Shown: one piece after another, positions 46,425 to 57,643 of the stretch
Layout of the letters: each line of letters opens with the position of its first letter
Numbering within the stretch: position 1 is the stretch's first letter
Origin: Metellina segmentata
Taxonomy: Eukaryota; Arthropoda; Arachnida; Araneae; Tetragnathidae
Assembly: GCA_947359465.1 (NCBI GenBank)
Contig: OX375873.1
Coordinates: 134,866,899-134,930,898 of the forward strand
Reading direction: 5' to 3'
Length of the DNA stretch: 64,000 nt
Translations under genes and position numbers: made by a program
Notes under the pieces: model-generated
Seen by the model: the letters and a program-made list of their open reading frames with translations, nothing else
The model's database searches: none
What the model was told of the DNA's origin: nothing

Positions 46425-46565
46425 GCTTCTCAACGAGGTATTTCGTCATTAGCAAAATTGACAATATCTTGATTTCGTCATAAAATATCGTCAATATCTT
46501 GACGAAGTGACTATTCATCAGCAAAATAGTGCAGATCTTGATGGATGGGATATATCTCCTAAGAC
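46425..46565. repeat. Diverged units of the satellite family
   Basis: 'caacgaggtatttcgtcattagcaaaa', 'atcttgatttcgtcat' and 'gatcttgatggatgggatatatctc' repeat the phrases of the 135-bp satellite. Confidence 0.6.
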
Positions 46566-46569
46566 TTTA

Positions 46570-46870
46570 ATAGTAACGGATAAGCAACTGGAAGGATACG
46601 AGTTCGAATCCAACCAATGACCGTCGTGCACAAAGATGGATGGTGCACGTTTAATCTGTCGTGGCTTCAAATGTCCTCACGTTGGCCTTTTGTGGAAGTT
46701 TGGAGAGTGGAGTGCCAGCAGAGGTGTAACCTCTCACATCACTGTTTTTCCAAATTAAGTGGTATTCGGATCTTTCGTGTTTGTCCCAGACTGTCACCAA
46801 TATTCGTTGTGTTGCTCCAGTTCGACGCCAATCAAAAAACCTATCTTCTGCTTTTAAATACCTGGAGGGT
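46570..46870 (+). repeat. SINE copy with alternative tRNA-like head
   Basis: The head reads 'agtaacggataagcaactgg' with a box B-like 'cgagttcgaatccaa' at about 46599-46613. The body follows ('ttaatctgtcgtggc', 'gtggaagtttggagagtgga', 'cccagactgtcaccaat'). The head is of the type seen at 48755 and 52820, not the type at 53596. Confidence 0.72.
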
Positions 46871-47097
46871 TTAAGTTCAGTGCTTCACATTAAATACATT
46901 TATGGTGTTGAATATGAATGTAGGGCTTAAATAATTGTATGAAAATCAATTATACTTACTTGCAGCTCATGAATTGAACGCAAACTGATAGGAAAATAGT
47001 CAGATTCTTGAATGAAAACAACTTCTATTACTTTTTCTTGTACGTTACAGTTAATAAATGCATATATTTGTTTCACTCTTATTTCGCATACTTTATA

Positions 47098-47982
47098 CAG
47101 GGTGCATTATGAAAGTAATGCGCATTTTCTGGGAAAAATAGATTTATTGATCCAATTGGTACAAATGGTTAAAATTCTTCAAAATAGTCCCCTTGTGCAT
47201 CAATACACCTGCGGAGACAATTCTGCCACGCCTGGAAGGCACCCTGGAACTCCTCGACTGGAATACCTCTCAGGAACCTTGTAACATGATGTTGGATGTC
47301 CTCCACCGAATCCCAGTGCTTTCCCTTCAGTTCTCTCTTCAGTAGGGGGAACAAAAAGTCACACGGAGCCAAGTCAGGGCTGTAAGGAGGCTGGGGCACC
47401 AAGGGGTCTTGCTCTGGATCAGGTAGTTGGTGACGACGAAGGCCGTGTGGCTGGGGCATTGTCGTGTTGGAGCTTGAAGACGTCTTTGATGTCAGGTCTG
47501 ACTCGCGCGACCCGTCGTAACAGTCTCTTGAGCACCTCCAGGTAAAAAGCTGCTTTGACAAATTGTCCTTGCGGTACAAACTCAAATTGGACGATTCCTC
47601 GGATGTCAACGAAGTCAATCAGCATTGTTTTTATGCGAGACTTGCTCATGCGCGTTTTTTTGGGTTTGGAAGAAGATTGTGTGTGCCTCCTTAAAGGCCT
47701 CTTGAACCATTTGATAAGTTTCCGTTGCATTCTTCCCAAGCCGCACACAAAACTTTATCGGGTACCGCTGTTCCAGCGAACACTCCATCGTGCCGTGACA
47801 CAATCGAAAAAAAGACTTTGCGCGAATACACGTCCTACCGCTCCTACTGTTCGAAGCGAACTGAGACCGAACGCGTTTTGAAGGGCAGATCCCCCACCAC
47901 ATTTTTCGACCAATCCGAGCGCTCTGCGATGGATAGTCGCGTCACAATAAAATCATGCGCATTACTTTCATAATGCACCATG
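47098..47982 (-). mobile_element. mariner transposon, internally deleted
   Basis: An 885-bp element is flanked by TA. Its TIRs start CAGGGTGCATTATGAAAGTA (nearly 28 bp, one terminal change at the right). The minus strand carries a mariner-type transposase in three broken pieces. It is shorter than the usual 1.3 kb because the middle of the N-terminal half is missing. Confidence 0.92.
47169..47788 (-). pseudogene. mariner transposase (broken)
   Basis: Start at 47788 with MECSLEQRYPIKFCVRLG, the N-terminal helix-turn-helix region. After about 35 codons the sequence jumps by deletion into 'RMSKSRIKTMLIDFVDIRG' (second half of the catalytic domain, first aspartate region in 'FVDIRG'). Another frame then reads 'VFKLQHDNAPATRP' (second aspartate), and the last piece 47169-47618 has PPYSPDLAPCDFLFPLLK, the YSPDLAPCD signature with the third aspartate of the mariner DD34D triad. 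At least one frameshift and a large internal deletion. Confidence 0.9.
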
Positions 47983-47984
47983 TA

Positions 47985-48754
47985 TCATCAAAGAAACATG
48001 TCAGGGTTCGTTGAAATAAATTGATAAATTATGAATACATATAACAGAGATTAAAGGAATTTAACGACACAAAGCGCTGCAAAACTCCGTTAGAAACTAC
48101 GAAACAGAGATCGACGGAAAGGAAATTAATTTTAAAGGAAATCATAATTAATGTTATAAATTTTGAAAAGCTTTTCATGAAACCGAATTTTTACAATTAA
48201 TCACAGAAAACGAAATTATTTTAAGAAATATAAATGTTTTAGACAATTCTTAAAAACACATGAAGATAGTTTTCTTTATGAATTATTCTTATGAATTTCA
48301 GATCCTTTATTTTCTTTCTTTTAACCTTTTCTAAGGACCCGAAGAGTTCGATTTCTTTCAAAAAACATTTGAAGTACCATTAATTCTGTTTCAACGATAC
48401 AACAGAACTTTACTTGGACTTTGAAGAGGATTAACTGTAAAAAAATTATCTGAAGATTTTAATTTTAATATATGCTTTTAGAATTCATTTTTATGAATGC
48501 ATTTATACCTGACAAAAAAGCCTACAAAAAGCAACGAGTCAATGAGATATTCTAAGATGCTAACATACACTTGAGAAATTAATTTTCATTCGAATATACT
48601 CAATACATCTTTTATTGTGCAAACAATAAAATATATTTGTGTCTCTTACCTCAGTGTTCATTTAGGTAAGTGTATACTAATGATCCTGGATGATACTTCA
48701 GACATTTGAAGTTGAGTTTCTTTCAACCATCGTTCAAAACGTATTCCAGGACCG
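47985..48754. other. No recognised feature
   Basis: AT-rich sequence without domain or repeat structure. Confidence 0.35.
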
Positions 48755-49060
48755 AAGTAGCCCATTTGGTAAAGTAACGGATTAGCAACTGGAGGGGTTG
48801 CAAGTTTCAAGCTAGATTCAACTAAAGACCATAGTGTGCGTGGAGGCTGGTGTGCGTTGAATAAGTTGTGACCTTAAATGTTATTACGTTGTTTGCTGTT
48901 GAAGATTGGTGTGTAGGGTGTCGGATCAGGTGTTGACCTCGGTTCGAAATGAAGAGGCCTTGCCTTCGGAACTTTTCCTCTAGAGTTTGATCTACGACTG
49001 CTGCCAATAGCCCGTTGAATCGTACAGTGGGACGTTACTTCAATTACGTTCTACCGAAGG
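48755..49060 (+). repeat. SINE copy with alternative tRNA-like head
   Basis: Head 'gtagcccatttggtaaagtaacggattagcaactgg' with a mutated box B ('gcaagtttcaagc'). The body follows to 'ccaatagcccgttgaatcgtacag' and a 'gacgttacttcaattac' end. Confidence 0.7.
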
Positions 49061-49154
49061 TATTTATGTAAGAATAAATGTGTAATTATTTCTCCCCCAC
49101 ACAACGATATCGCGTGTTTATTCTAAACGAAATGATAAAATCCGTATTTATTTG

Positions 49155-49290
49155 GAGACGTTGGTGGCTCAGTGGGTTATTCAGTGCCCTAACAACCTAT
49201 GAGTTGTAGACTGAAAAGGTTTGATTCCTCCTTGAGTGTACTTTGATTTGAGTCGATAAAATTTATCTTGTATGCGTATGTCCATTACTG
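49155..49290 (+). repeat. tRNA-like SINE head, second family (copy 1)
   Basis: 'ttggtggctcagtgggttattcagtgccctaacaacctatgagttgtagactg' then 'aaggtttgattcctcc' gives an A box-like TGGCTCAGTGGG and a B box-like GGTTTGATTCC at the right distance. The sequence after it ('gtgtactttgatttgagtc..cttgtatgcgtatgtcc') is shared with the copy at 49490. Confidence 0.55.
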
Positions 49291-49489
49291 GACATTGTCG
49301 GTTTTGTGGTTGACGCAGGAGGACCCAATATGAGGCCCTTCCGCCTAAATTCCTCTCTTTCTGTAGGCGTATTTCATTCTTCTGAGTCAGCAAACCTTTC
49401 ACTGTGTTGTCCTCTACCTCACATTGTCTGCCTCTTGTTTTGCGTAAGTAAAGCCAAATCCCTTGCTCTATAAAATTCAACGGAACTTA

Positions 49490-49640
49490 TTATGGTTCAG
49501 TGAGTTCCCCTGCTACCTGTGAGTTGAAGGCCGTACATGTACGATTTGTAACTGACCTTGGGTGTACTCTCTTCTGTGTCAGTATAAGTGTGACTTGTAT
49601 GTGTATTTTCCGTACCTAACGTTGTCTCGAGCATCTTGGC
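49490..49640 (+). repeat. tRNA-like SINE head, second family (copy 2)
   Basis: 'atggttcagtgagttcccctgctacctgtgagttgaaggccgtacatgtacgatttg' and 'gggtgtactctcttctgtgtcag..cttgtatgtgtattttcc' follow the copy at 49155 with many changes. The box B is poor. Confidence 0.5.
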
Positions 49641-49891
49641 AAAGTATAGCCTCTTGCGTCATACAACCAAATCAACCATGCGGTTTAATAAGAATTTAAA
49701 ATTTGAAAGTACAAAGTGAGTTCTGGCAAGCATAATACTGAGAGGTTTGTCTTGTCGCGCACAGATCATCTTTTGTTACACGATGTCTAATTTGACTATT
49801 TCCTACAGCTGAAGGAAAATTCCCCGTCTACTGAAAATACACTCCCTACAATAATGGACCGGACGATGGTATAAGGGAAATAATGCATACT

Positions 49892-50125
49892 TTAATTGAA
49901 GGGTGGTCCCCCACATGCTGCAATTACACTAACAACCCTTCTGGGCATACTTTCAACAAGGTTTTGATACACAACTATGGGTATTTGTGTCCATTCCTGC
50001 TGCAAGAATGTCGCCCGCTCAGCTGTAGATTTCGGACGTGGTTGTCTGGTCCCTAAGAATCGCTCTAACGCGTACCACAAATGTTCTATGGGGATTAGGT
50101 CGAGACTTTGAGTTAGGGATGCGAC
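49892..50125 (-). pseudogene. Tc1-like transposase, C-terminal fragment
   Basis: Minus-strand reading has 'LDLIPIEHLWYALERFLG' (around the catalytic glutamate) and 'TQIPIVVYQNLVESMPRR', the C-terminal end of a Tc1-family transposase unlike the other Tc1 copies in the window. It is cut at about 50125 by the ACATCGATGT array. Confidence 0.85.
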
Positions 50126-50600
50126 ATCGAGAGAAAAACATCGATGTTTTGAAACATCGATGTTCAAAATTAAAACGTCGATGTTGATAAAACATCGTTC
50201 CAAAAACATCGATTTTTTTAAAATTCAGTGTATTCAAACTTTTTTTCCCCATTTCTTAAAACTGGTTTAGCAACTAAGGATGCAACATTGACAGCAAAAC
50301 ATCGATGTTGATAATGTATCGCCCCCAAACTATCGATGTTTTTAAAATTCAGTGAATTCATACTTTTTTCCCCATTTCTTAAAACTGGTTAAGCACCTAG
50401 TGATGCGACATCGACAGCAAAACATCGATGTTCAAAATTAAAACATCGATGTTGATAATACATCGCCCCCAAACCATCGATGTTTTTAAAATTCAGTGTA
50501 TTTAAATTTTTTCCCCATTTCTTAAAACTGGTTTAGCAACTAGTGATGCGACATCGGCTCCATTAAATCGATGTTTTTTTATAAAACATCAATGTTTTAC
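50120..50600. repeat. Tandem array with palindromic ACATCGATGT motifs
   Basis: Three units separated by 123 and 144 bp (the 'aaattcagtg' block at 50221, 50344, 50488). Each has 'gatgcgacatcgac', one or more 'aacatcgatgtt' palindromes and 'ccccatttcttaaaactggtt'. A fourth partial unit ends near 50600. The motif TCGATGTT on both strands and the 'tagtgatgcgac' edge are reminiscent of hAT subterminal repeats, so it may be an expanded transposon end. It starts within the Tc1 fragment. Confidence 0.8.
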
Positions 50601-51043
50601 CAAAGGGCAATCATAAAAAATAAACAAGTGAAAGGTTCAATTAATAATTTAAAATATTATGCAGAACAGAAATATTCGAAGAGTTTTGGGAAAGGATTTA
50701 GAAATGCATAAAGCCCTTTTACACTAAATATCATTACTGAACTTGTCCAAATTATAAACAGTTATAAACTTGTCCAAGTTATTAACAACCATAGCAACGC
50801 CGGCGCAGTGGGTTACTATGCGCTGTGACGTCACAGAGCATCCATTACGAAATTCCTGTTTTTCCCGCCAATACCGGAAACGAAATTAAAAAATTCATAT
50901 ATCTGGGAATAGTTTTTCAATTTCAATAATATATACGTAATTTTTCATGGATTTTCATCCTCTAACATAGTAAAATTGAAACAAAAAAGGTGAAAATACC
51001 TCATTAGATAAGTGTGATACCTTATTTTGTTTATTAATCTGTT
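50601..51043. other. No recognised feature
   Basis: AT-rich, with a GC-rich patch at about 50790-50850 ('gcgctgtgacgtcacagagc'); no call. Confidence 0.35.
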
Positions 51044-51051
51044 GTATAGGG

Positions 51052-51173
51052 CAGGGCTCGAAATACCCGGGTGCACAGGTGCACTGTGCACGTGAAAATA
51101 AAATTGTGCACCTAATTTTTTCCCGCTAGGTGCACCTTGTGCACCTGTATTAAAAAATATATTTCGAGGCCTG
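51052..51173. mobile_element. 122-bp hAT MITE
   Basis: Starts CAGGGCTCGAAAT and ends ATTTCGAGGCCTG. Perfect 8-bp duplication GTATAGGG on both sides (51044-51051, 51174-51181). The interior has inverted 'gtgcacaggtgcac' and 'gtgcaccttgtgcac' blocks. It is too short for any gene and must have been moved by a hAT transposase elsewhere. Confidence 0.9.
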
Positions 51174-51181
51174 GTATAGGG

Positions 51182-52814
51182 TTATCTGAGGAATTTTTCT
51201 TCCTGACACATGAGCAGCAAAACGAAATAACTAAAAACAAGCAAAAGGCGAACGTTATATTATAATAAGCAAAAAATCTCTTAAAATGAACGCAGAGAAT
51301 TATGTATTTTCTGGATAGATAGAACCATTACTCATTCCACATAATTTCCAATTAGTTATTTGCAAATGTCAGCCTTCTTGGTTTCCAACATTTCTTTACC
51401 ATGAGGAAACCTTGCAATTGGATACTTTGAATCAGCAAGGCCTTTTTTATTGGCTTATTTAACATCCTCGTTGAACGTGTCGAGTTTATATTTAATTCCA
51501 AACTTCAGTGTAAGAAGAAGTTTCGCAGAATGTACTATCGTTAATGAGTTTACTTTCGAACAGCAGCTTTGCTTTTCTCAGAAATAACTTTGAATTCGGT
51601 AAATTTCATGTTAAATAATCACGGATAAACAAGAAAAGCTTCAGTAATAATCTTAAATGCAAAGAAATGGTGTCGAATCCAAATTGATGTGGTAGACACA
51701 CCCTGTAATTCAAAATATGTTCACAAGTTCATTTCTCAACAAATCACTATTTTAAGAGGAGAGAAAAGACAAGATTGAAAGGGCTTAAAAGGAACTCTGG
51801 TAATGGCTCCTCTTTATTTCGGTTCCATCAGAACAGACAACGCCAAAATGATGATGATGAAAAAAGGAAGTCCAGGAAGGGAAAAAATAGAATAATCTTC
51901 GGATGAGAAGAAAAGAAATCAACGAAAACAAATTCGGTAGAAGAAATTTCTTCTCGAACTTTTACACTAACTTCAAAATGCTTGGAGTTTTTTCTCTCAT
52001 TAGCTTTCTACTATTAGAAAAAAGACAAAGATAAAAGTACACCATTTAACGTTCAGGATAAATTTGTGGAATATCTTTTCGGAAAAAAAAATGGTAGACG
52101 TTTAGAAACTCTTTATCAAATGACCTTTTTATTTGATCGCTAATTTATTCTTATGTGCATGATTTTTATACAATAAATCCTTTTATTACCATTTCTCTAC
52201 AATTATGAAAACATTCCCTTCATTATTTGCATAAATATGAAATTTTTTGAATAATTCTCCCAAGATACACACAAAGAAATTATGTAGATTTCAAACATAT
52301 CACCAAATAACTCAAAAATTATGAAAACATTTCTCCCCTTTATTTCTGCATAAATCTCACATTGAAATTCTTTAAATGTGTCTTCCAAGACGCACATAAA
52401 GAAATTGCATAACGATGTTTAGTCAATAAATTTTTAGAACTCGGAGAATTCTTAACAGCAGAGAAATCTTAAATGAAAATTTTCAGTCTACATGTCACAA
52501 TAGGTCGTGAGGCTCTGGCAACGGATTCTGTTAAATTGTCGTTACTTGTCGTCTACGAATTAAAATATCTCTAAAATGCAGCGATCAAGGAATATTGATA
52601 TATGTATTAGAATAATTGGAAAACCTTTTTATTTGGTGAAAAGACGCTATCCTGGTAGACTAGTGTGGTGTATGTTTATATAATTTTTGGTGAATTTTTT
52701 TTTTTATTAAAATTACTTTTTTATTTGCGTCGTCATTCGTCTAACAAGTCAACATCTTCATATGGATATGAGAATTAACAACCACGTATTCATAATATGA
52801 TTAAAATATATTTC
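51182..52814. other. No gene recognised; tandem duplication at 52202-52416
   Basis: A pair of related segments about 116 bp apart begins 'attatgaaaacattcc' at 52202 and 'attatgaaaacatttc' at 52318. The 64-codon minus ORF (52203-52397) lies in this duplication. The rest is AT-rich with nothing identifiable. Confidence 0.45.
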
Positions 52815-53100
52815 TGCCTCGCAGCCGCGGTAGCTTGATTGGGAGAGTAACGGATTAGAAACTGGAGTATTGCGACCTCGTATCCAACAGAATACCGTCA
52901 TGTACAAAGCGTGCTGGTGTACGATAAATCTGCCGTGGCCACAAATGTAGTCACGTTAGCATGATGTGGAAGTTTGGAGAGTGGGATGTCAACTCAGGTG
53001 TGACCTCGTCATCTGACCGTGGTTCAAAATGACGTGGTGGGCTTGATCCAAGACCGTCGCCGATAACTCCAGTGCCAATTTTAATTAAATACCTACCTAT
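52815..53100 (+). repeat. SINE copy with alternative tRNA-like head
   Basis: Head 'gccgcggtagcttgattgggagagtaacggattag' (A box-like TAGCTTGATTGGG), then 'cctcgtatccaac', then the common body ('aaatctgccgtggcc', 'gtggaagtttggagagtggg', 'tgacctcgtcatctgaccg', 'aagaccgtcgccgat'). Mutated but full-length. Confidence 0.75.
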
Positions 53101-53595
53101 ATGTCCGCATCACGATTCTTTCAAAAATGAGAATTCGCTATGTTTGAGGAGTTCCTTTACATTTTAACGAACGTTTTATACCACTGTAAAGACCCGTATT
53201 GTATTACACAATAATCTAATGATATGCGGAATGATTTTGTTATTTTTTTCACGATAAGCTAAAGGATGCTGCATAGAAATAATTTCACGGAGCAACGAAT
53301 TTCGCTTAATGCCCTTATAAACGTTTCAGCAGTATTCGTTCAATCGCCAAAAATTCATTCAGAGGGAACAGTAAGCACTCAATAAGTTGTAAAGCTTTAG
53401 TGAACAATTCAATTCCGCATAGGTTTACGTAGTTAGGGGGTAAATAGACGAGAGATAAGACCTTCGTTTCAATTATGTAGTTGACAATCGTTCTAAAAGT
53501 ATCTTAATATTGAATCCATCGTAAATTCTGATGTCATTACTGTTTGTGATAGGCGATTTCGGGTATATCAAACTTGCAACAATCATTTAGAAGTA

Positions 53596-53929
53596 GGCCG
53601 ACCAACCGGTATAGTGGTTAAGGTGTTAGCCTCTAGATCGGAAGGTTCCCGGTTCGAATCCGGGTCCTGGATGGATGTTTGTAAACGTATGGTGTAGAGG
53701 CGGCTGGTGCACCTTAAATCTGTCGTGGCCGAAAGTCCTCACGTTGGGTTGGCGTGGAAGTTTGGAGAGTGGGGTGCCAGCTCAGGTGTTGCTTCGTCAC
53801 CTGACCGTGGCTCAAAATTACGAGGTGTTGTCCTCGGATCTTTCCCTTAAGGGACTGATCCCGGACCGTCGTCAATAGCCCGTTGTGTTGCTCTAGTACG
53901 ACGTTAACTAAAATTACAATTACCATTAC
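53596..53929 (+). repeat. Full-length tRNA-derived SINE with 12-bp target duplication
   Basis: Flanked by CATTTAGAAGTA (53584-53595 and 53930-53941). The head is tRNA-like: A box-like 'ggtatagtggttaagg' and B box 'cggttcgaatccggg', internal RNA polymerase III promoter elements. The body and an ATTACC-type tail follow. The clean duplication and intact promoter make it the reference copy in this window. SINEs are non-autonomous and need a LINE reverse transcriptase. It is not a real tRNA gene, because the cloverleaf ends do not pair convincingly. Confidence 0.92.
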
Positions 53930-53941
53930 CATTTAGAAGTA

Positions 53942-54935
53942 ATGTGGAAATAATTAGCTATGAAGAGAAACAGTTTGAGATATCATAATATTTATGCTGT
54001 AAGCAAAAAAAAAATATTGGCTTATTGCCAAGAGCAGACGAAGTGTGATCTCTCTTGCGCAAGTTTGTTTAGCGCATGCGCGAAGCATAACGTACTAAGA
54101 AGCGATATGAATTCTAAAACTGGACTCTTCGGTTGCTGTTCATCTTCTTAAATAAATTAATATTTTGCTAAGTCTTAGAGTTTTTATGGAGTCTATTATT
54201 TTTCTAATTCTTGTTGTCTTGTACACCATGAACACCGCAATATTATATGTATACTTATAAAGAAATAAATCTTCATAGCTCACCTAAAAATCTTATCTTT
54301 GTATAGTATTACACACACGGAAAATTCTATTAATATTTCCAAAATCATTCCAATAATAAAATTGTTCTTTGAAACATAGTTTATCCTCTCTGAAAAAAGT
54401 AATTTAATGCCGTATTAAAATTATTCCAATTTTGTTTAAAATAATATCTTTACTAACATAGATATAATAGAACAGTTACAAAAAATATTTCTACGGAATC
54501 AGTTGCAAGGTTTAGATTTGATTGCCTGAGATGACACGAAAAGGCACGAACATCATCGTTTTTGAGAGAGCCGTTTGTAAAAAGTTATGAACGATGTTCT
54601 CCATCTATGTATTTAATGTTATCCATGTCTTACTGTTTGGTGCTCTAGGTGTGGAGGTTTACTACTACCACCTCACTTCCGCTGTTAAAACTTAAATGCA
54701 TCGAAGTAAAACGTCATTCGGCACAACGCGGGAAGAGCAATTTACGAGTACTCTCTCAAACGGTTTCCGTTAATTAATACAACTAAAAGTTTCTATAGAC
54801 AGTGGAAGAGAAAACAAAGCTTGCATTCTACTTAAAATTTTCGCTTTTATGATTTCTTGAAAGAAACTAACTTTTAAAAGGATATGAAATTTTTAAGTGA
54901 AACGTTGATGGTTCTTTAAAGAAATTTGAAATATA
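53942..54935. other. No recognised feature
   Basis: AT-rich sequence with no domain or structured repeat. Confidence 0.35.
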
Positions 54936-55688
54936 CACTCTATAACAAAACAATCGAAGCACCAAGAAAACGTTGTCCAGGAGTTGTGCCAGGCTCGATC
55001 AAAATGGAACGACGCTGACTGGGGACGTTTAATGACGAGTCCTAACGACAATGCATATCTATCCAGGGCAGCGCGTTTACCATCGTACGCCACAACAGGG
55101 CGTTATGGTCTGAGCTGCCATCTCCTTTGATAGCAGGAGCCCTTTGGTAGTCATTTCTGGCACACTTACAGCACAATGGTTCGTAGACGACATTCTACGG
55201 ACGTTTGTGTTACCGTTCCTTTTGCAACACCCTGGACTTATTTTTAAACAAGATAATGCCCGGCCGCACACTGCACGTGTTGCTATGAAATGTCTTTGAG
55301 CTTTCCCAACACTTCCTTGGCCAGCTAGGTTTTCTGATCTCTTACCCAAAGAGCACATTTGAGAAGTTATGGGAAGGCGATTGCAACCATGCCGGAATAT
55401 TGACCATGTAGCTCGACAGTTGGAGACAATTTGGCAAGAAATTCCGCAGGACACCATCCGGGAACATGTTCTGTCTATGCCACTCCGGGCGACAGCTTGT
55501 ATCCAGGCCAGAGGAGGATCAGCGCCTTATTGACTTCCTCCCTTTGTAACGGTCGAACTCTGAAATAAATCATTCAAATATTCTGAAATTTTAATCGTTT
55601 GTTTTTCTATGTATATTCTTTACATCCACCAATTTTTAGCGCAATCGGACAACTCCTTCTTAGTGCGTCGATTTTTTGTTATAGAGTT
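54936..55688 (+). mobile_element. Tc1-like transposon, deletion derivative
   Basis: A 753-bp element flanked by TA (54934-54935, 55689-55690), ends CACTCTATAACAAAA and TTTTTGTTATAGAGT-like. Plus-strand coding remnant 55100-55540: GTLTAQWFVDDIL, FKQDNARPHTARVA (second aspartate), 'KEHI' and an 'RLQPCRNIDHVARQLETIW' region in broken frames. Stops interrupt it (for example near 55300). Same family as 4956-5514. Confidence 0.85.
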
Positions 55689-55875
55689 TATTATTTGCGT
55701 TGAACGGTAAGTTTTTGAGTTTCTTTGAAATTACATTTCTTCGCTAAAAGTTTGAAACCACGTAAGTCGAAATAACTTGATTTCAGGTCGTTCAATAAAC
55801 ATGCGCAATAAAAACATCTGCTTCTGTCTAGTTAATTTTTAGTTTTTTAAACTATACTCATGTCCATAAATTAAG

Positions 55876-56011
55876 GTCGTCATCTCACCGTGGTTCAAAA
55901 TTACGAAGTGTTGTCCTCGAATCTTTCCCTTAAGGGACTGATCCCGGACCGTCGTCAATAGCCCGTTGTGTTGCTCTAGTACGACGCTAACTAAAATTAC
56001 CATTACTATTA
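55876..56011 (+). repeat. 5'-truncated SINE with 12-bp target duplication
   Basis: Flanked by CCATAAATTAAG (55864-55875 and 56012-56023). Only the 3' 136 bp are present ('gtcatctcaccgtggttcaaaattacg' to 'attaccattactattac'). Confidence 0.88.
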
Positions 56012-56239
56012 CCATAAATTAAGTATAATGCCAGCTCCGGTAAATAAAAGTTCAGAAAAACAAAACAAACGTGACTTATTCATTAAGTCCATTTGTTAAA
56101 CAAAAGATAAAGAACAAAAAAGATTGTGTACGTATGATACCATTCATAAAAAGTACTATTTTTGCTCACTGCAGCAATTACAAAAAATATCGACCTTACA
56201 AAAACTTAACATGACATGGTTGGTATGATGTTTAATACA

Positions 56240-57249
56240 TTGTATGTTTCCCAGACGATGAAATACAGTCCGTATAACGCCTAAGCATGCTGATGATCAA
56301 AATATCGTGCTGGTCGTGAGGAAGTTGCTCCACTCAGCAAGCAATGCTCTCCGAAGTTCATGTACACATGTGGGAGGTGGTTGACGGGCTGCAACTCGTC
56401 GGCCAAGCATGTCCCACACATGCTTTATCGGATTCAATTCAGGTGAGATTGCTGACCATTCCATACGGGTGATATGTTCAGATTCAAGGCATTCGTTTAC
56501 CACGTTGAGGACGGGCGTTGTCATCCATAAACACAAATTCTGAGCCTATGGCACCCCTAAACAAACATACAAGTTGTTCTAGAATGATGTCCCAAAAATT
56601 TGGCCTATCATGGTTCCGATTTGAACATGTAGATCTGTTCTGTAGCCCAGTATAATTCCGCCCCAAACGAGCAATCCTGCACCACCGTAACGGTGTCGTT
56701 CAATGATATTGTTTTGGTGGTAGCGGGTACCTGGCGGTCTCCATGTGAACGTCCATCGTGAATCAGACGGCAAGCTAAATCTGGACTCGTCGGAAAACAT
56801 CACACAAGCCCACTGTGGCGATGTCCACATTGCATGTTCTATACTCCAGGCTAACCGCTGGCGACAGTGAATTGTAGTGAGCGGAACACATCTGACAGGC
56901 CAGCGAGCATATAGACCAACATGTACCAAACGTCTGTAAACGGTTTACCTTGAAACTGTTGTACCCGTGGCTGAAGATAGCTGACGAGAAAGGTCGGATG
57001 CTGTGCTCCGTCTGCTTCTTTTTGCAGTTACTGCCAAATACCGGTCATCATTCCACGTTGTAACTCGGGGAAGACCTGTACTGTAACGTCTACTGACATT
57101 TCCATCATTTTGGAATCTTTGCTAAAGCCTAGACATGACACTTTGGGCGATTCCAAGTTACACTGAAACTTCCGTCTGAGTACGTCCACATTCCAGGTGG
57201 CCGATAATTTTACCTCGTAAAAATCATCGACATGCGTCCTCTGTGCCAT
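56240..57249 (-). pseudogene. Tc1-like transposase, nearly full length but frameshifted
   Basis: Minus-strand start at 57249 (MAQRTHVDDFYEVKL). Pieces: 57028-57249 (N-terminal DNA-binding region, partly out of frame), 56579-56929 ('VGLYARWPVRCVPLT', then CVMFSDESRFSL with the first catalytic aspartate, and 'GAGLLVWGGIILGYRTDL'), 56484-56666 (FVFMDDNARPQRG, second aspartate) and 56297-56536 ('SPELNPIKHVWDMLGRR', catalytic glutamate). At least three frameshifts. Tc1 transposase cuts and joins the element at TA sites. No clear TIRs were found around it. Confidence 0.88.
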
Positions 57250-57643
57250 AACTATTGGGTTGTGGCACTGATCGGGTTATAAAACGCTTGTGAAAAATTT
57301 TACTTCTTTGCTACCATTCCTTATATACACCTCTCTTACACTCTCGTCGTCATTGTGACGTACTATCGGCGTCATCTGATGGCTTCCTGTTATCTGGATG
57401 TTATTCTTGAAGATGTGTGCGATAATTCTACAGGTGCAATTTTTACTTTAGAGTTCGATTTCCATGTGTTTCTGAATTATCCTTAAATTACGAACATGAA
57501 TGTAGATAGTTATATTAAATATACGTAGAAAATTATACGACTTTCTATTTGAATATTCGCGTAATATACAACTGTAATGCATAATTTGACTATAAAATGA
57601 AATCAATAACTGTTACAATGTTACTGATGGAATTGTTTTTGAT
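57250..57643. other. No recognised feature
   Basis: Probably includes the 5' end of the Tc1 element above, but its TIR was not identified. Confidence 0.4.

Noticed and set aside
53596..53670. Possible tRNA gene
   Set aside because: A and B boxes are present, but the acceptor stem does not pair and the sequence runs into the SINE body with a 12-bp duplication around the whole unit.
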